From the NCBI RefSeq assembly GCF_008693105.1, contig NZ_VXKK01000026.1, positions 233,760-297,759 of the forward strand: DNA of 64,000 bases, written 5' to 3'. This DNA comes from Corynebacterium flavescens (GTDB lineage Bacteria > Actinomycetota > Actinomycetes > Mycobacteriales > Mycobacteriaceae). The notes below the pieces were generated by a model. It made no database searches and was not told the DNA's origin. It worked only from the letters and a program-made list of their open reading frames with translations. Made by a program: the position numbers and the translations under genes. Position 1 is the stretch's first letter; each line of letters opens with the position of its first letter. Below, piece after piece: positions 33,312 to 42,571 of this stretch.

Positions 33312-34319
33312 CTAAAGGCTGGTGTGCGGTGGCTGCCAGACTATTGTCCCGCCTTGGCGGGTAAGGCGCCCGCGGCGTGGTGGCGCATTCGGATCGTCGT
33401 CATTGATGCCGTTGTGGTAGTTACACAAGGTCACCAGGTTGGCAACGTTAGTCTCCCCGCCGTGCTTCCACGGGGTGAGATGGTGGAACTGCCCTCTTTC
33501 TGCTGGGGTGTTACAGCCTGGCCACGCGCAGGTGGGGTGCTCTGCTGCGAGCATTGTGCGCTGCTTTGTTGAGGCGAAGCGCTCAAAGCGGTATAAGTCC
33601 ACCGGCCCCAGCGTACGGCTTATCACCGTAATAAGACCCTCGTTGGCACAGGCACGCTCTACAAGCTGCGCGCCGGTGATAACAGTCCCACTGGTGGTGC
33701 GTATCATCACATCATCGCGCTCGCGGCGCATAATCGTGCCATAATCCTCCAACTGGAGGACTGCCATAGTCGTCACCCGAGTACGCGCAGCCGGGGCCCC
33801 GTCTGCTTTGCCGAGCATGCGGGCGATAAAACTCTTACCCGGATGCTGCTGGTCGATGGTTCGGAAGGCATCTGCCATATCCAACCCATTGCCGGTCACT
33901 GTCAAGGTAGCTAGCCCGTTGGGGTGCTGGCGCAACATCGCGCGCTCGCAATACGTGCGGGGAACACGCATCTCACGCAGCCGGCGCCTAGCTACCGCAG
34001 TAACCTGCTCGCTTGGCGTGGCGCATAGCTCTACGCGAAGGTTCCACGTGGCCAGGCGTCCTTGAACGCGGCGGGTAAAGGATTCGATCTGGCGCAGGGT
34101 GCTCAGGGTGTGTCCGTTGCGCCTGGCAGCGTCAACAGCTAAGCGTTGCTTGCCGGTATAGGGAGTAGTACCGAAGTAGATGGTGTGCAGGCTTATAAGC
34201 TCGGCGGTATCCTGCGCGCTGGCCCCCATCTTTTCAAGGTCCGGCGCAGATAGCCCCGAGCACTCGGCTACGAGGTCAACACCTCGGCTAAGTTGTGCGA
34301 AGTACTCCTGCAAGCCCAT
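33312..34319 (-). CDS. HNH endonuclease, DUF222 (13E12-repeat) type
   Basis: A 335-aa protein with an N-terminal DUF222 helical domain and a C-terminal HNH nuclease motif: CAWPGCNTPAERGQFHHLTPWKHGGETNVANLVTLC is the zinc-binding HNH core, with HH at the catalytic place, then YHNGIND. This family is widespread and often multicopy in actinobacteria, sometimes mobile. ATG 34319 (MGLQEYFAQL) is chosen; the open frame continues 29 codons upstream into cysteine-rich sequence without support. Its role is unknown; mobile-element or DNA-repair functions have been suggested for the family. Confidence 0.85.
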   Translation of the reverse strand: MGLQEYFAQLSRGVDLVAECSGLSAPDLEKMGASAQDTAELISLHTIYFGTTPYTGKQRLAVDAARRNGHTLSTLRQIESFTRRVQGRLATWNLRVELCATPSEQVTAVARRRLREMRVPRTYCERAMLRQHPNGLATLTVTGNGLDMADAFRTIDQQHPGKSFIARMLGKADGAPAARTRVTTMAVLQLEDYGTIMRRERDDVMIRTTSGTVITGAQLVERACANEGLITVISRTLGPVDLYRFERFASTKQRTMLAAEHPTCAWPGCNTPAERGQFHHLTPWKHGGETNVANLVTLCNYHNGINDDDPNAPPRRGRLTRQGGTIVWQPPHTSL

Positions 34320-34570
34320 GACCGTCACGCTAAGGCACCACCCACCGCCGCGACAATCCCCAACCTGCACCCAACAAGGAAACTGTGGATAACCCACTAG
34401 GCCCAAGGCGGTTATCCACAGGCGGGCCGCCTAGCCAGAATTAGGTAGTGCGGTAGCAAGGCCATCCGGCCTATCCTGAATGATCGGTCCCATGCGGAAA
34501 CACGGAGAAAAAGCCGATCTCGGGTTGAGCCCGCTAGTGTGGTGTATCTGTAACTGTCAGTAAGAGCCCC

Positions 34571-34762
34571 ATGGATCACGTGAACGCTCTGAAAACAGTG
34601 TGGGTCAAAGTGTGGTCAAACAATCCCACTGAAAGACTCAATCGGGAAATCCGTCGGCGTACCGGTATCGTCGGCATCTTCCCGAACCGGGATGCTATCG
34701 TCCGTGTGGTTGGAGCGGTGCTAGCGGAGCAACACGATGACTGGATTCAACAAAACCGATGA
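34571..34762 (+). pseudogene. IS256-family transposase C-terminal remnant
   Basis: The frame contains [20 protein letters not shown], then [24 protein letters not shown], the strongly conserved C-terminus of IS256/Mutator transposases (NPxERLNxEIxRRTxVVGIFPN). Only about 60 of roughly 400 residues remain, and no upstream transposase sequence was found, so this is a deletion remnant. Confidence 0.85.
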
Positions 34763-34957
34763 TCACATCCAACATCATCGACGCTGGCGATCCCGCTGAG
34801 CAGGCCGCATGAACCGGCAAGAAAACCAACCACGCGCCGGCCCCTGAAGCCGTTGCCCAGCCTGTGTAATCGAAAGACAGAAACACCACTCCCATGGACT
34901 CGACCCAGCAGTATTGGTTTTGACCTATGCTTTTTGTACTGAGAAAGGAGATAGGAG

Positions 34958-35008
34958 ATGAAAGAACGCCAATCTCGTTCTTGGATTCACAAGCTCTTTG
35001 TACATTAG
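34958..35008 (+). CDS. Possible 16-aa mini-protein gene
   Basis: ATG at 34958 is preceded by AAAGGAG (34944-34950) at seven bases, a near-perfect Shine-Dalgarno sequence. The peptide is MKERQSRSWIHKLFVH, basic and amphipathic. The TAG is 13 bases before a strong terminator. A ribosome binding site, start, stop and terminator in 110 bases look like a complete small transcription unit. TTGACC (34919-34924) could be a -35 but no good -10 follows. No homologue known to me. Confidence 0.4.
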   Translation: MKERQSRSWIHKLFVH

Positions 35009-35021
35009 CCTGTGTCTGAAA

Positions 35022-35066
35022 CGACCGCCCTTCAGCAATCGTCTGCTGAGGGGCGGTCGAAGTTTT
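35022..35066 (+). terminator. Strong Rho-independent terminator
   Basis: CGACCGCCCTTCAGCA (35022-35037) pairs with TGCTGAGGGGCGGTCG (35044-35059) over 16 bp with one G-T pair, followed by AAGTTTT. Orientation is plus, so it ends the small transcript that precedes it; the convergent mycolyltransferase gene may also use the stem. Confidence 0.85.
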
Positions 35067-35123
35067 AGGTGCCGATCTTCTTAACGCGGTGTCTCGCGTG
35101 TTCGCGAGGCGATTGTAGAGAAA

Positions 35124-36338
35124 TTAATCCAGAGCGTGCTTGACGTCGTCCCAGGCCGGTTGGAGCTGCGCCTCATAGTTGCGCCAGTTGTGCATTCCGG
35201 TATCGAGGTAGGAGACGGTGATATCGGGGGCGCCGGCCTCGGAGAGGGATTCTTCGAGGTTCTTCGTGCACTCGTGGGCGCCGCGCTCAAGGTAGAGGCC
35301 AGCGACCATGTTGTAGAAGGGCTCCCCTTCGTAGTCTTTGATGTCGACGTCGCCGGCTGCTCCGCTCGCGGCAGAGAGGTACACGGCCATGTCCTTGATG
35401 CCCTGCGGATTCTGGTTAACGTCCTGGGCATTCCACTTCTCGGAGCCTACCGGACCCCACATGTTTTCCACGTTGCCGCCACGGGACCCGACGATCAGGT
35501 TGACCGTCTGCTTACCTATGGCGTCCATGGTGGAGTAGCAACCCGAGATGCCGATCGCAGCATTGAAGAAGTCAGGATTGTTATTGGCCATGCGGACAGC
35601 TCCGCTGGCGCCCATGGACAGCCCGCCGATCCCTCGTTTGTCGTTGAAGTGCAGGGAGGGGTCGGACTCGAGAAGCGGTGCGAGTTCTTTGGTGATGAAA
35701 GTTTCCCATTTGATGGTTCCCAGAGCCGGGTCGTCCTTATCCCAATCGGTGTACAAAGAAGCCGCTGCGCCCAAAGGCATCACGACGGTGGCGTTCTCGT
35801 TGGCGAAGACATTCTTCACCGCACCGGTGTTGACCCACCCCGAGGAGTTCTTGTTGCCGCCAATTCCGTCCAGGAGGTACAGCATGGGCGCAGGTGCGTT
35901 CGGATCAGCCGGGCGGACGATCTGGACGTCGACCACGCGCTTCATCGAAGGGGAAGCAATGGACCATTTCTCGCGGCGATCCGCGCGGTTCTCCACCTCC
36001 TTCTTCACGATCTTGACTTCGTCGATGTTGTCAACGGTGGGGAGCGGGTAGCCGCTCTCGCTGCTGAGCAGTGAATCAGGAAGCGTGGAGCCGGAGCCAG
36101 AGGTACTGCTTGAGTCCAGGAGATTGGCGCTGCTGAGAAGCCCCTGCAGTGTGAGATCGGAAGATCCTTCCCACTGCGAGGATCCTGCAACCAAGTCAAG
36201 GAGTCCGTCGTTGACCGAGCCTGCAAGCTCTGAGCTGGATGCGCCGTTGTCCTCCGCATTAGCGGACACAGGGATGGTGATGAGGAAACTCGCTGCGAGT
36301 ATTCCAACTGATAGGGGACGCCAAAGTCGACGGGTCAC
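35124..36338 (-). CDS. Trehalose corynomycolyltransferase (antigen 85/Cmt type)
   Basis: A secreted mycolyltransferase that moves corynomycolate between trehalose monomycolate and cell-wall arabinogalactan or a second trehalose. Signal peptide LSVGILAASFLITIPVSANA near the start. The esterase core begins about DVQIVRPADPNAPAPMLYLLDG. The nucleophile elbow is GGLSMGASG, and TGMHNWRNYE near the end supplies the catalytic His. GTG 36338 is the start because GGAGGA lies five bases upstream; the frame is open 14 codons further. Its presence marks the organism as mycolate-containing. Corynebacteria have several cmt paralogues; which one this is cannot be told. Confidence 0.92.
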   Translation of the reverse strand: MTRRLWRPLSVGILAASFLITIPVSANAEDNGASSSELAGSVNDGLLDLVAGSSQWEGSSDLTLQGLLSSANLLDSSSTSGSGSTLPDSLLSSESGYPLPTVDNIDEVKIVKKEVENRADRREKWSIASPSMKRVVDVQIVRPADPNAPAPMLYLLDGIGGNKNSSGWVNTGAVKNVFANENATVVMPLGAAASLYTDWDKDDPALGTIKWETFITKELAPLLESDPSLHFNDKRGIGGLSMGASGAVRMANNNPDFFNAAIGISGCYSTMDAIGKQTVNLIVGSRGGNVENMWGPVGSEKWNAQDVNQNPQGIKDMAVYLSAASGAAGDVDIKDYEGEPFYNMVAGLYLERGAHECTKNLEESLSEAGAPDITVSYLDTGMHNWRNYEAQLQPAWDDVKHALD

Positions 36339-36464
36339 AAAGTCCTCCGAGGATGAAGTTAAGGGCACGAGCCGTTTCACGGCCTCGTGATGTTGAACCT
36401 TAATAATGCTAGTCCGAGAGGTGGGTTCTTCATGAATTCCGGTTGTCCTTAGGAAAACGGAAAT

Positions 36465-36650
36465 CTAGGCGGGGCGCTTTCCGGTCTCGATGAACTCGAT
36501 GATGCGCGGATCGAGTTTACCGTGGCGGTCCGTTTTGTAGGCAAGTTTGGCAAGCATAGTAAGCGAATCGTCAGTGTCCTTAAACTGGGTTTTCGCTGAA
36601 AATTCTTTCTGGCGCTGTCGCGTGAGTTTAACGGCGGGCGATTTCTTCAT
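36465..36650 (-). CDS. Small basic hypothetical protein
   Basis: A 61-aa protein from ATG 36650, preceded by AGAGGAGG. It is basic at the start (MKKSPAVKLTRQRQ) and ends RIIEFIETGKRPA. Not recognised. It lies between the mycolyltransferase gene, same strand, and the divergent SDR gene. The ribosome binding site and codon use support a real gene. Confidence 0.5.
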   Translation of the reverse strand: MKKSPAVKLTRQRQKEFSAKTQFKDTDDSLTMLAKLAYKTDRHGKLDPRIIEFIETGKRPA

Positions 36651-36855
36651 GGTGCTTGCGCCTCCTCTTTGCATTGAACTGAGGCCCAATTTTAGCAGTT
36701 AAGAGCTCTGACACCTGGAGAACAGGTGGCGATGATAAGCAACTACCGCCGGATTGGAAAGAATTGGGATGCGAGCCTCGACGGCTGCGGCGGAGATGCG
36801 TATAACGGGGAAAGTACCGGAAAACACCAACCTCAATTAGGGAGTCTGAATTTAC

Positions 36856-37629
36856 ATGACTGTCAATACTTATTCGTTTCAGGATCAGGTCGTCGTCGTA
36901 ACTGGTGGCAGCCACGGAATTGGCCGGGCTATAGCTCGTGCTTTTCTTGATAATGGCGCAAGCGTGGTGGTTACGGGGAGAAACCTCAAGCCGCTAGAGG
37001 AGTCTGTTGCGGGGTATCCGGGTGAGCGAACTCTGACTCTTGTCAACGATATTTCTGAGCCCGCTGCGGGGGAAGAGCTTGTGGCTGCGGTCAAGGAGAA
37101 GTTTGGCCGCATTGACGTCGTCGTGAGCAATGCCGGCATTGTGGAGGCAGGGGACTTGGTAGACATGGACGTCGACAAGTGGCACCAGATGCGCGCCATC
37201 AACGTCGATGGTTTTGTGTACTTGGCGCGCGCCGTCATGCCGGAGCTGGTCAATACGGGCGGCAACCTAGTGGCGGTATCTTCCGTATCGGGGCTCGGCG
37301 GGGATTGGGGGCAGGCTGGATACGCGGCCACCAAGCACGCGGTGAGTGGCTTCGTGCGTTCGCTTGCCCTGGACTATGGCGAAAAAGGGGTGCGCGTTAA
37401 TGCGGTGGCACCGGCGTTTACGCATACTCGCCTCAACGAAGGATCGGCAGACACGCTCGAGGACGCCGCGCCCTATGTCAACCGCGTGGCTCTCGGGCGT
37501 CTGGGCCAGCCGGAGGATATTGCACCAGCGGTGCTCTTCTTAGCTTCCCAAGACGCCGGATACATCACGGGGCACGTGCTCAACGTTGATGGCGGCACGA
37601 ATGCCTCTAATGGCCAGGCGCACGTTTGA
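36856..37629 (+). CDS. SDR-family NAD(P)-dependent oxidoreductase
   Basis: A 257-aa classical short-chain dehydrogenase. The Rossmann motif TGGSHGIG is at about residues 15-22, NAG at about 92-94, catalytic Ser in AVSSVSG, and YAATKHAV gives Tyr and Lys (Y-x3-K). The C-terminal GHVLNVDGGTNAS is typical. NNG after the second strand (VVTGRN) suggests NADP preference. AGGGAG lies 11 bases before the ATG. Substrate unknown; the FabG/3-oxoacyl-type fold is compatible with many alcohols. Confidence 0.9.
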   Translation: MTVNTYSFQDQVVVVTGGSHGIGRAIARAFLDNGASVVVTGRNLKPLEESVAGYPGERTLTLVNDISEPAAGEELVAAVKEKFGRIDVVVSNAGIVEAGDLVDMDVDKWHQMRAINVDGFVYLARAVMPELVNTGGNLVAVSSVSGLGGDWGQAGYAATKHAVSGFVRSLALDYGEKGVRVNAVAPAFTHTRLNEGSADTLEDAAPYVNRVALGRLGQPEDIAPAVLFLASQDAGYITGHVLNVDGGTNASNGQAHV

Positions 37630-37661
37630 TGAACGTGGCCTAGGTCATGCTTGGGACATGC

Positions 37662-39842
37662 TCAGGCCATGACCTTGGTTGATTCGATGGCGCGCTGCAG
37701 ACGGCGATGATAACCGTCCATGAAGCGTCGCAGCCACAAGCCCAAGATGAGCGTTGGGATGGTGAAGAGCAGCAGCATGCCGAGGCTGCGCCACATATCG
37801 CCATGGTAAACGCCCGCTATAGCTGAGCGCAGTGCATCGACCGCGTAGGTGGCGGGTAGCCAGGGGCTGATGGTGTGGAACCAGTCCGGCAGCAGTGGCA
37901 GGGGATAGGCACCGCTCGCGCCGGAGATCTGTAGCACGAGGAGCAGGATAGACAAGGCCTTGCCGGCGCTGTCGAAAGAGATGACAAGCGTATAGATCAT
38001 CAGCATGAATACGAGCGAGATGATCCATCCGCTGAGCAAGAGCAGGAAGGGGTGCGCGGCGCCGATCTGTACAAAGAGCAAAAGGCTGAGCACGACGAGG
38101 GTGGACTGTCCCAATGCGATAAGTGCGAAGGTGGCGAAGCGCCCTAGGTAAGCCTCGTTGCGGGTAAAGGAGCTAGCGGGTCCGAGGTAGTGCTTCTCCG
38201 CGTTGGTACGTACTAGCACGCAGGCGATGAGCGCGCCCACCCACAGGGACAGTGTCATGTAGAAGGGCGCCATGCCCACGCCGAAGGTGGCAACGGGGAA
38301 GATCGCCTCGCGGTCGATAGCCACGGGGGAGGTCAGGCGGGAGGCCAGGGTGGTGGGATCGTTGCTGAGGATCTCCGAAAGCTTCTTGAAGTCCCCGGAA
38401 TCGCGGGCATCAGCAAGCTGGCGCTCGAGATCGGCGAAGCGCTTTGATTGTTCGCTGAGGCGGTCTGCCAAGCGCGCGGTGCTATCGCGGGCTTGGGTAA
38501 GGGCGCTGCCGGCGTTGCCTTCGGAACCCATGGTTGCGCGCACTCCCGCGAGGTCTTGCTTGACGGAGTCGATCCCGCCTGCGACGGCGCGCACGTTAGT
38601 GCCCAGTGCGTCGAGCTGCGGTTTCAGGTCGTTGCGGTAGGCACTGCGCGCGGATTCCACGGCGCTTATGGCGGAGGCGACTGCGTCCTTGCTGCGCTGG
38701 CGCGAATCGGCGGCGTTGCCGCGCCCGGATTCGATATCGCTCGCCGTTTGCTGCAGGGAGTCGTGCAGGGCATTCGTCTGCGCGATGGTGGAGTCGATTT
38801 GTGCCAGCACGCTGGCATAGGCGGTGGTTGCCACCCCTGCAGGAGCAGAATCGGATTGTGCTTGCAGCGTTGAGCGTAGCTGCGAGAAAGCATCGCTTTG
38901 TTCCTGTACGCGCTGCGCCATGGAGCGGTAGGTGGTGGCGGTGCCGGAGGTGAGGGAGTCGGCATCGCCAAGCAGGCCATCGAGGCGGTCGCGGACTGCA
39001 CCGTAGCTGGCGGCCGTCGAATCCAAAGCGGAATCGAGGGAGGAGGTTGACCCGCCGAGGATGGAATCGAGGGAATCCAGGGGAGACTGCCCGTTTGCAT
39101 CATCAAGCGCGGAGGATTGTTCGCCCGCAGCCGCCAAGATATTGCTGGCGCCGTCTGCCAAGGGGACGGTGGAATCGAGAAGGCTCGATAGCGAGCGCAC
39201 TGTGGTGGAGGCTGAATCCAGCCGCGCGCTGACTGTGCGCATGCGCTCCTCGACGGTGTCGAAGGCGCTCTGGGTCTGGTCGCGGTCGAGGTATTGGTCT
39301 AGTTCGGAGACGACGCCGAGACCGATGGAGGAAACCACCTGAGTAAAGGACTCGTCGATCTTCTCCACGACGCCATCGGCACCCTGGGTGGTAATGGTCG
39401 TGGAGAGGGCGTTCTTCTTCTCGTTGGTGTAGAGCTCGAGCTTGGTGGGCTCGGTCCCAGCCACGTAGAAGGTGAGCAGGTCCTTGCTAAAGTCCTCGGG
39501 CAAGACAATGCCGGCGTAGTACTGCCCGGACTTGGTGCCCTCGACCGCATCGCCGCTATCGGTGATGATCCAATCAATATCGTGATTGCGACTGAGTTGG
39601 GAGAGTACCTCGTCGCCCAAGTTGAGCTTGATAGGCGCGAGATCGCTCTCATAGCCGGCGTCCTTACTGGCCACCGCGATTTGCAGGCGCTGGGTGTTGC
39701 CAAAGGGATTCCAGCTGGCGAGCACGTTAAAGGTGGTAAAAAGCAGTGGGATGATGAGCACGCCGAAGACGATCACAGCTGTCATGACGTTGGAGCGGAT
39801 GGCGGCGAGATCGTCGTGCAGGATGGTCAGAATGTTCTTCAT
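37662..39842 (-). CDS. YhgE/Pip family envelope protein (726 aa)
   Basis: A membrane protein of the YhgE/Pip family. One N-terminal helix (VIVFGVLIIPLLFTTFNVLASWNP, the conserved LYxxxNxxxxWNPFG region) is followed by a 500-residue extracytoplasmic part rich in Ser, Asp and Gln with heptad repeats, and five to six C-terminal helices from about residue 540. The family includes phage infection protein Pip, a phage receptor in lactococci, and some members sit with type VII-like or envelope export. The start overlaps the stop of the preceding paralogue by four bases (ATGA). Confidence 0.88.
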   Translation of the reverse strand: MKNILTILHDDLAAIRSNVMTAVIVFGVLIIPLLFTTFNVLASWNPFGNTQRLQIAVASKDAGYESDLAPIKLNLGDEVLSQLSRNHDIDWIITDSGDAVEGTKSGQYYAGIVLPEDFSKDLLTFYVAGTEPTKLELYTNEKKNALSTTITTQGADGVVEKIDESFTQVVSSIGLGVVSELDQYLDRDQTQSAFDTVEERMRTVSARLDSASTTVRSLSSLLDSTVPLADGASNILAAAGEQSSALDDANGQSPLDSLDSILGGSTSSLDSALDSTAASYGAVRDRLDGLLGDADSLTSGTATTYRSMAQRVQEQSDAFSQLRSTLQAQSDSAPAGVATTAYASVLAQIDSTIAQTNALHDSLQQTASDIESGRGNAADSRQRSKDAVASAISAVESARSAYRNDLKPQLDALGTNVRAVAGGIDSVKQDLAGVRATMGSEGNAGSALTQARDSTARLADRLSEQSKRFADLERQLADARDSGDFKKLSEILSNDPTTLASRLTSPVAIDREAIFPVATFGVGMAPFYMTLSLWVGALIACVLVRTNAEKHYLGPASSFTRNEAYLGRFATFALIALGQSTLVVLSLLLFVQIGAAHPFLLLLSGWIISLVFMLMIYTLVISFDSAGKALSILLLVLQISGASGAYPLPLLPDWFHTISPWLPATYAVDALRSAIAGVYHGDMWRSLGMLLLFTIPTLILGLWLRRFMDGYHRRLQRAIESTKVMA

Positions 39843-42484
39843 GCCTTGTCTCCCTGCCCTGACTGTTCCATTTCTCCTGTTTGTTCTTGATTCTCGCGTG
39901 GGGGACCTGCGTCCTCGTCACGTTCTTCGAGGCGGTAGGCGTGGGGATGGGCGCTTTGCTCGCGCAGATGCTCGCGCAGCTGATCTTCAGAAAGCTCTGC
40001 CAGGTGGCCGGTGCGTGCGAGGCTCTGATTAATGTACTCGATGAAACAGATGATGCCTACAGCCAGCAGCGTCACCAGGCAGGCGAGGCCGAAGAAGATG
40101 GCCTTCTCCTCCTCGTTGAAGTAGGAGGCAGCCCCGAGAATGAGCAGGAGCAGCGCCGCGACCGCGATGGTGATGAGCATGGCGATGCGCGAGTTTTCCC
40201 GCAGGGAGCGCCAGCGCGACTGGTTATTCTTCTCAAAGGTGCTGCGGTCTTGGAGCGCCACCAGGAGATCATTGATGCGGTAGCGGCCGCTGACAAGGTG
40301 GACCTTTTCATCGACGATGAGGCCGCCCTTGGCCAGCTCATCGTTGATGACGAGGTTGACGCTCGAGAGCGCGCGGCGCAGGAAACTGCCCGCGAGATAG
40401 GCCACGGCAGCCATGCCGATGAGGGTGGCCATGTAGCGCACATAATGTCCGTCGTAAAAGCCGCCGACGGTTTCACGCATGGCGGCGATGCCATAGGTTA
40501 AGGGCAGAAGCGGGTGGACAACGCGGAAGAAATCGGGGGTCATCTCAATGGGATAGAGACCTGAAGCCCCGGGGATTTGAATGAAAGCGAAGACGACGGC
40601 TATGCCGCGCCCCACGTGCCCGAAAGTTGAGACCAGCGCATAGACAATACTGAGATAGCACAGTCCGATGGCCACCGTTGTGGCCACGTAAGCCAGAGCG
40701 CTGACATGCTCCACTCCGATGGCGAGGTTGCCTATGCTCACGATGAGCGCCTGTCCAATGGCAAAGACCGCCAGCAGCAAGAAACGCGCAAAGTAGGCCT
40801 TGGCCACGGTGATGTTCTTTATACCCTTGGGGTCGACCTCCGTGCGGAAGATGACCAAGAGCATGAAGGCCCCGATCCACAGGGTGAGGCTGGTAAAGAG
40901 CGAGGACATGCCGGAGCCATAGTGCTGTACGGGGAATACGGCATGGCTTTCCATCTGCGCCGGCGAAGACATAAAGCGCGCGACCTCGTCGGTGTTGAGC
41001 CCCTCTACGGTGTTGAGTATCGAGTCCCCGGCCACCGCACGCCCGAGGCCAAGGACGTCTATACGCGCGGTGCGCAGGCTATCTTCAATATTGGCGAGGT
41101 CCTCGGAGAAGTCAGTGAGCACGCCCTGGGCCTGGCCCAGCTGCTTGTCGACGCCGTCTAGAAGGCCCTTGGCCTGCTCCACCAGGGTTTGCTGCGAGGC
41201 AAGCGAGCCAGAAAGCCGGCCGGCGGTTGCTCCGACCCGGGAGATCGCCGAATTGAGGGCGGGCAGAGCAGTCGATGCGGAATCCGCCAGTCCCCGCGAA
41301 TCTTGCTGCGTCTGGGCGGTGGCATCCTTGAGGGCCTGCGAGGCGTCGCGCAGCGAGTCTAGCGTGGTCGAGGCCGAGTCTTGGACTCCTCCCAGGTCTT
41401 GGAGCACCTGAGAGTTGCTAGCGTTGCGCTCCTGCAGACCGGATAAAGCCTGGCGCAGATCCGCGGCCGTTTGGGGTGGCAACCCTGGATTACTGGGCAG
41501 GGACTGAAGCTGCTCAAGCGCTTGGTCGGCCTGCTGCGTGGCCGCTTCCGCGCCGCGCGTAGCAGCACCAACGCGACCGAGCGCGCCTTCTAACTCGCCG
41601 CTGACGTTGCCGACTGCGGCGTTGGCGGATGCAGAGCCTTCGGCAAGCGCAGAGGTGCCCTGGAGATAAGCGTCGAGGGCACTATCACTAAAGGAGGTCA
41701 GTTGGCCTTGGACGTCGCTGCTGATGGATTGGACATTGTCCAGTGCTTTCTCGGCATCACTCAGAGTCTGTGATACCGAGTCCAGTGTGTCCTTAGCCCC
41801 GGCTACGGTGGGGCGAGCGCCGGCGAGACGTTCGGAGACTTGGTCGAGCTCGCCCCGAGATCCTGCCACTGTGTCAGCGGTCTGGCCAAAGGAATGCGCA
41901 GAGTTAGTAGAGGCATCTTGCAGCCGGTCGCTGAGCTTGCCGCCGGAGTTCTTGAGCTGCTGTGTGGCGGCGCTGGCCACCTGCTCGTTGAAAGTGGCTC
42001 CGATGGTCTGCTCGAGGGTATTCGCGCCTTTGTCCGTGATCTTGGGCCCGATGGCGCTGATTTTCTCGTTGACCTGGTAGCGCAGCGTGGGCTGGTTATA
42101 GGGGCCTTCGAAGAGGCTGATGAAGCTGGCGGAGAAGTTCTCCGGCACGGTGATGGCGGCGAATACATCTCCGCGGCGAACCGCCTCATCCGCCTCGTCT
42201 TGGGATAAGAAGCGCCAGCCCAGCTTGTCATTGTCGCGCAGCTGGTCGACCAACTGCTCGCCTACGTTCAAGGGGCCGGTCAGATCAGAAGCTGCGCCGG
42301 TGTCCTCGTTGACTACCGCGACGCCGATATTCTGCGTGTTCTTATAAGGATCCCAGAAGGCAGCGACGTTCACCCAGGAATAAAGCGCAGGGGTGACCAT
42401 CACGCCGATGGCGAGGATCCACAACGTGGGAGTTCGCACCAGGCGGGAAAAATCCCGGAGGAAAACTTTCCAGCTTGTTAACAT
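39839..42484 (-). CDS. YhgE/Pip family envelope protein (881 aa)
   Basis: A longer paralogue of the following gene, with N-terminal helix TLWILAIGVMVTPALYSWVNVAAFWDPYKNT (YSWxNxxxxWDPY is the YhgE signature), a long Ala/Gln/Ser-rich coiled-coil ectodomain and a C-terminal set of about six helices, then an extra cytoplasmic tail of about 200 residues ending in charged sequence. The extra tail with two further hydrophobic segments distinguishes it from its partner. The two are translated from one transcript (ATGA overlap) and may form a heteromer. Related proteins in mycolata are proposed to act in envelope lipid handling; that is inference here. Confidence 0.88.
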   Translation of the reverse strand: MLTSWKVFLRDFSRLVRTPTLWILAIGVMVTPALYSWVNVAAFWDPYKNTQNIGVAVVNEDTGAASDLTGPLNVGEQLVDQLRDNDKLGWRFLSQDEADEAVRRGDVFAAITVPENFSASFISLFEGPYNQPTLRYQVNEKISAIGPKITDKGANTLEQTIGATFNEQVASAATQQLKNSGGKLSDRLQDASTNSAHSFGQTADTVAGSRGELDQVSERLAGARPTVAGAKDTLDSVSQTLSDAEKALDNVQSISSDVQGQLTSFSDSALDAYLQGTSALAEGSASANAAVGNVSGELEGALGRVGAATRGAEAATQQADQALEQLQSLPSNPGLPPQTAADLRQALSGLQERNASNSQVLQDLGGVQDSASTTLDSLRDASQALKDATAQTQQDSRGLADSASTALPALNSAISRVGATAGRLSGSLASQQTLVEQAKGLLDGVDKQLGQAQGVLTDFSEDLANIEDSLRTARIDVLGLGRAVAGDSILNTVEGLNTDEVARFMSSPAQMESHAVFPVQHYGSGMSSLFTSLTLWIGAFMLLVIFRTEVDPKGIKNITVAKAYFARFLLLAVFAIGQALIVSIGNLAIGVEHVSALAYVATTVAIGLCYLSIVYALVSTFGHVGRGIAVVFAFIQIPGASGLYPIEMTPDFFRVVHPLLPLTYGIAAMRETVGGFYDGHYVRYMATLIGMAAVAYLAGSFLRRALSSVNLVINDELAKGGLIVDEKVHLVSGRYRINDLLVALQDRSTFEKNNQSRWRSLRENSRIAMLITIAVAALLLLILGAASYFNEEEKAIFFGLACLVTLLAVGIICFIEYINQSLARTGHLAELSEDQLREHLREQSAHPHAYRLEERDEDAGPPRENQEQTGEMEQSGQGDKA

Positions 42485-42571
42485 TTTAAAGACCGTAACA
42501 CTGTAGTTGAGGCAGATGTGTTTGCCACGAAACTTCCCTCGGGATTATGGGCGAGATTAAGAGGCAGAGCT

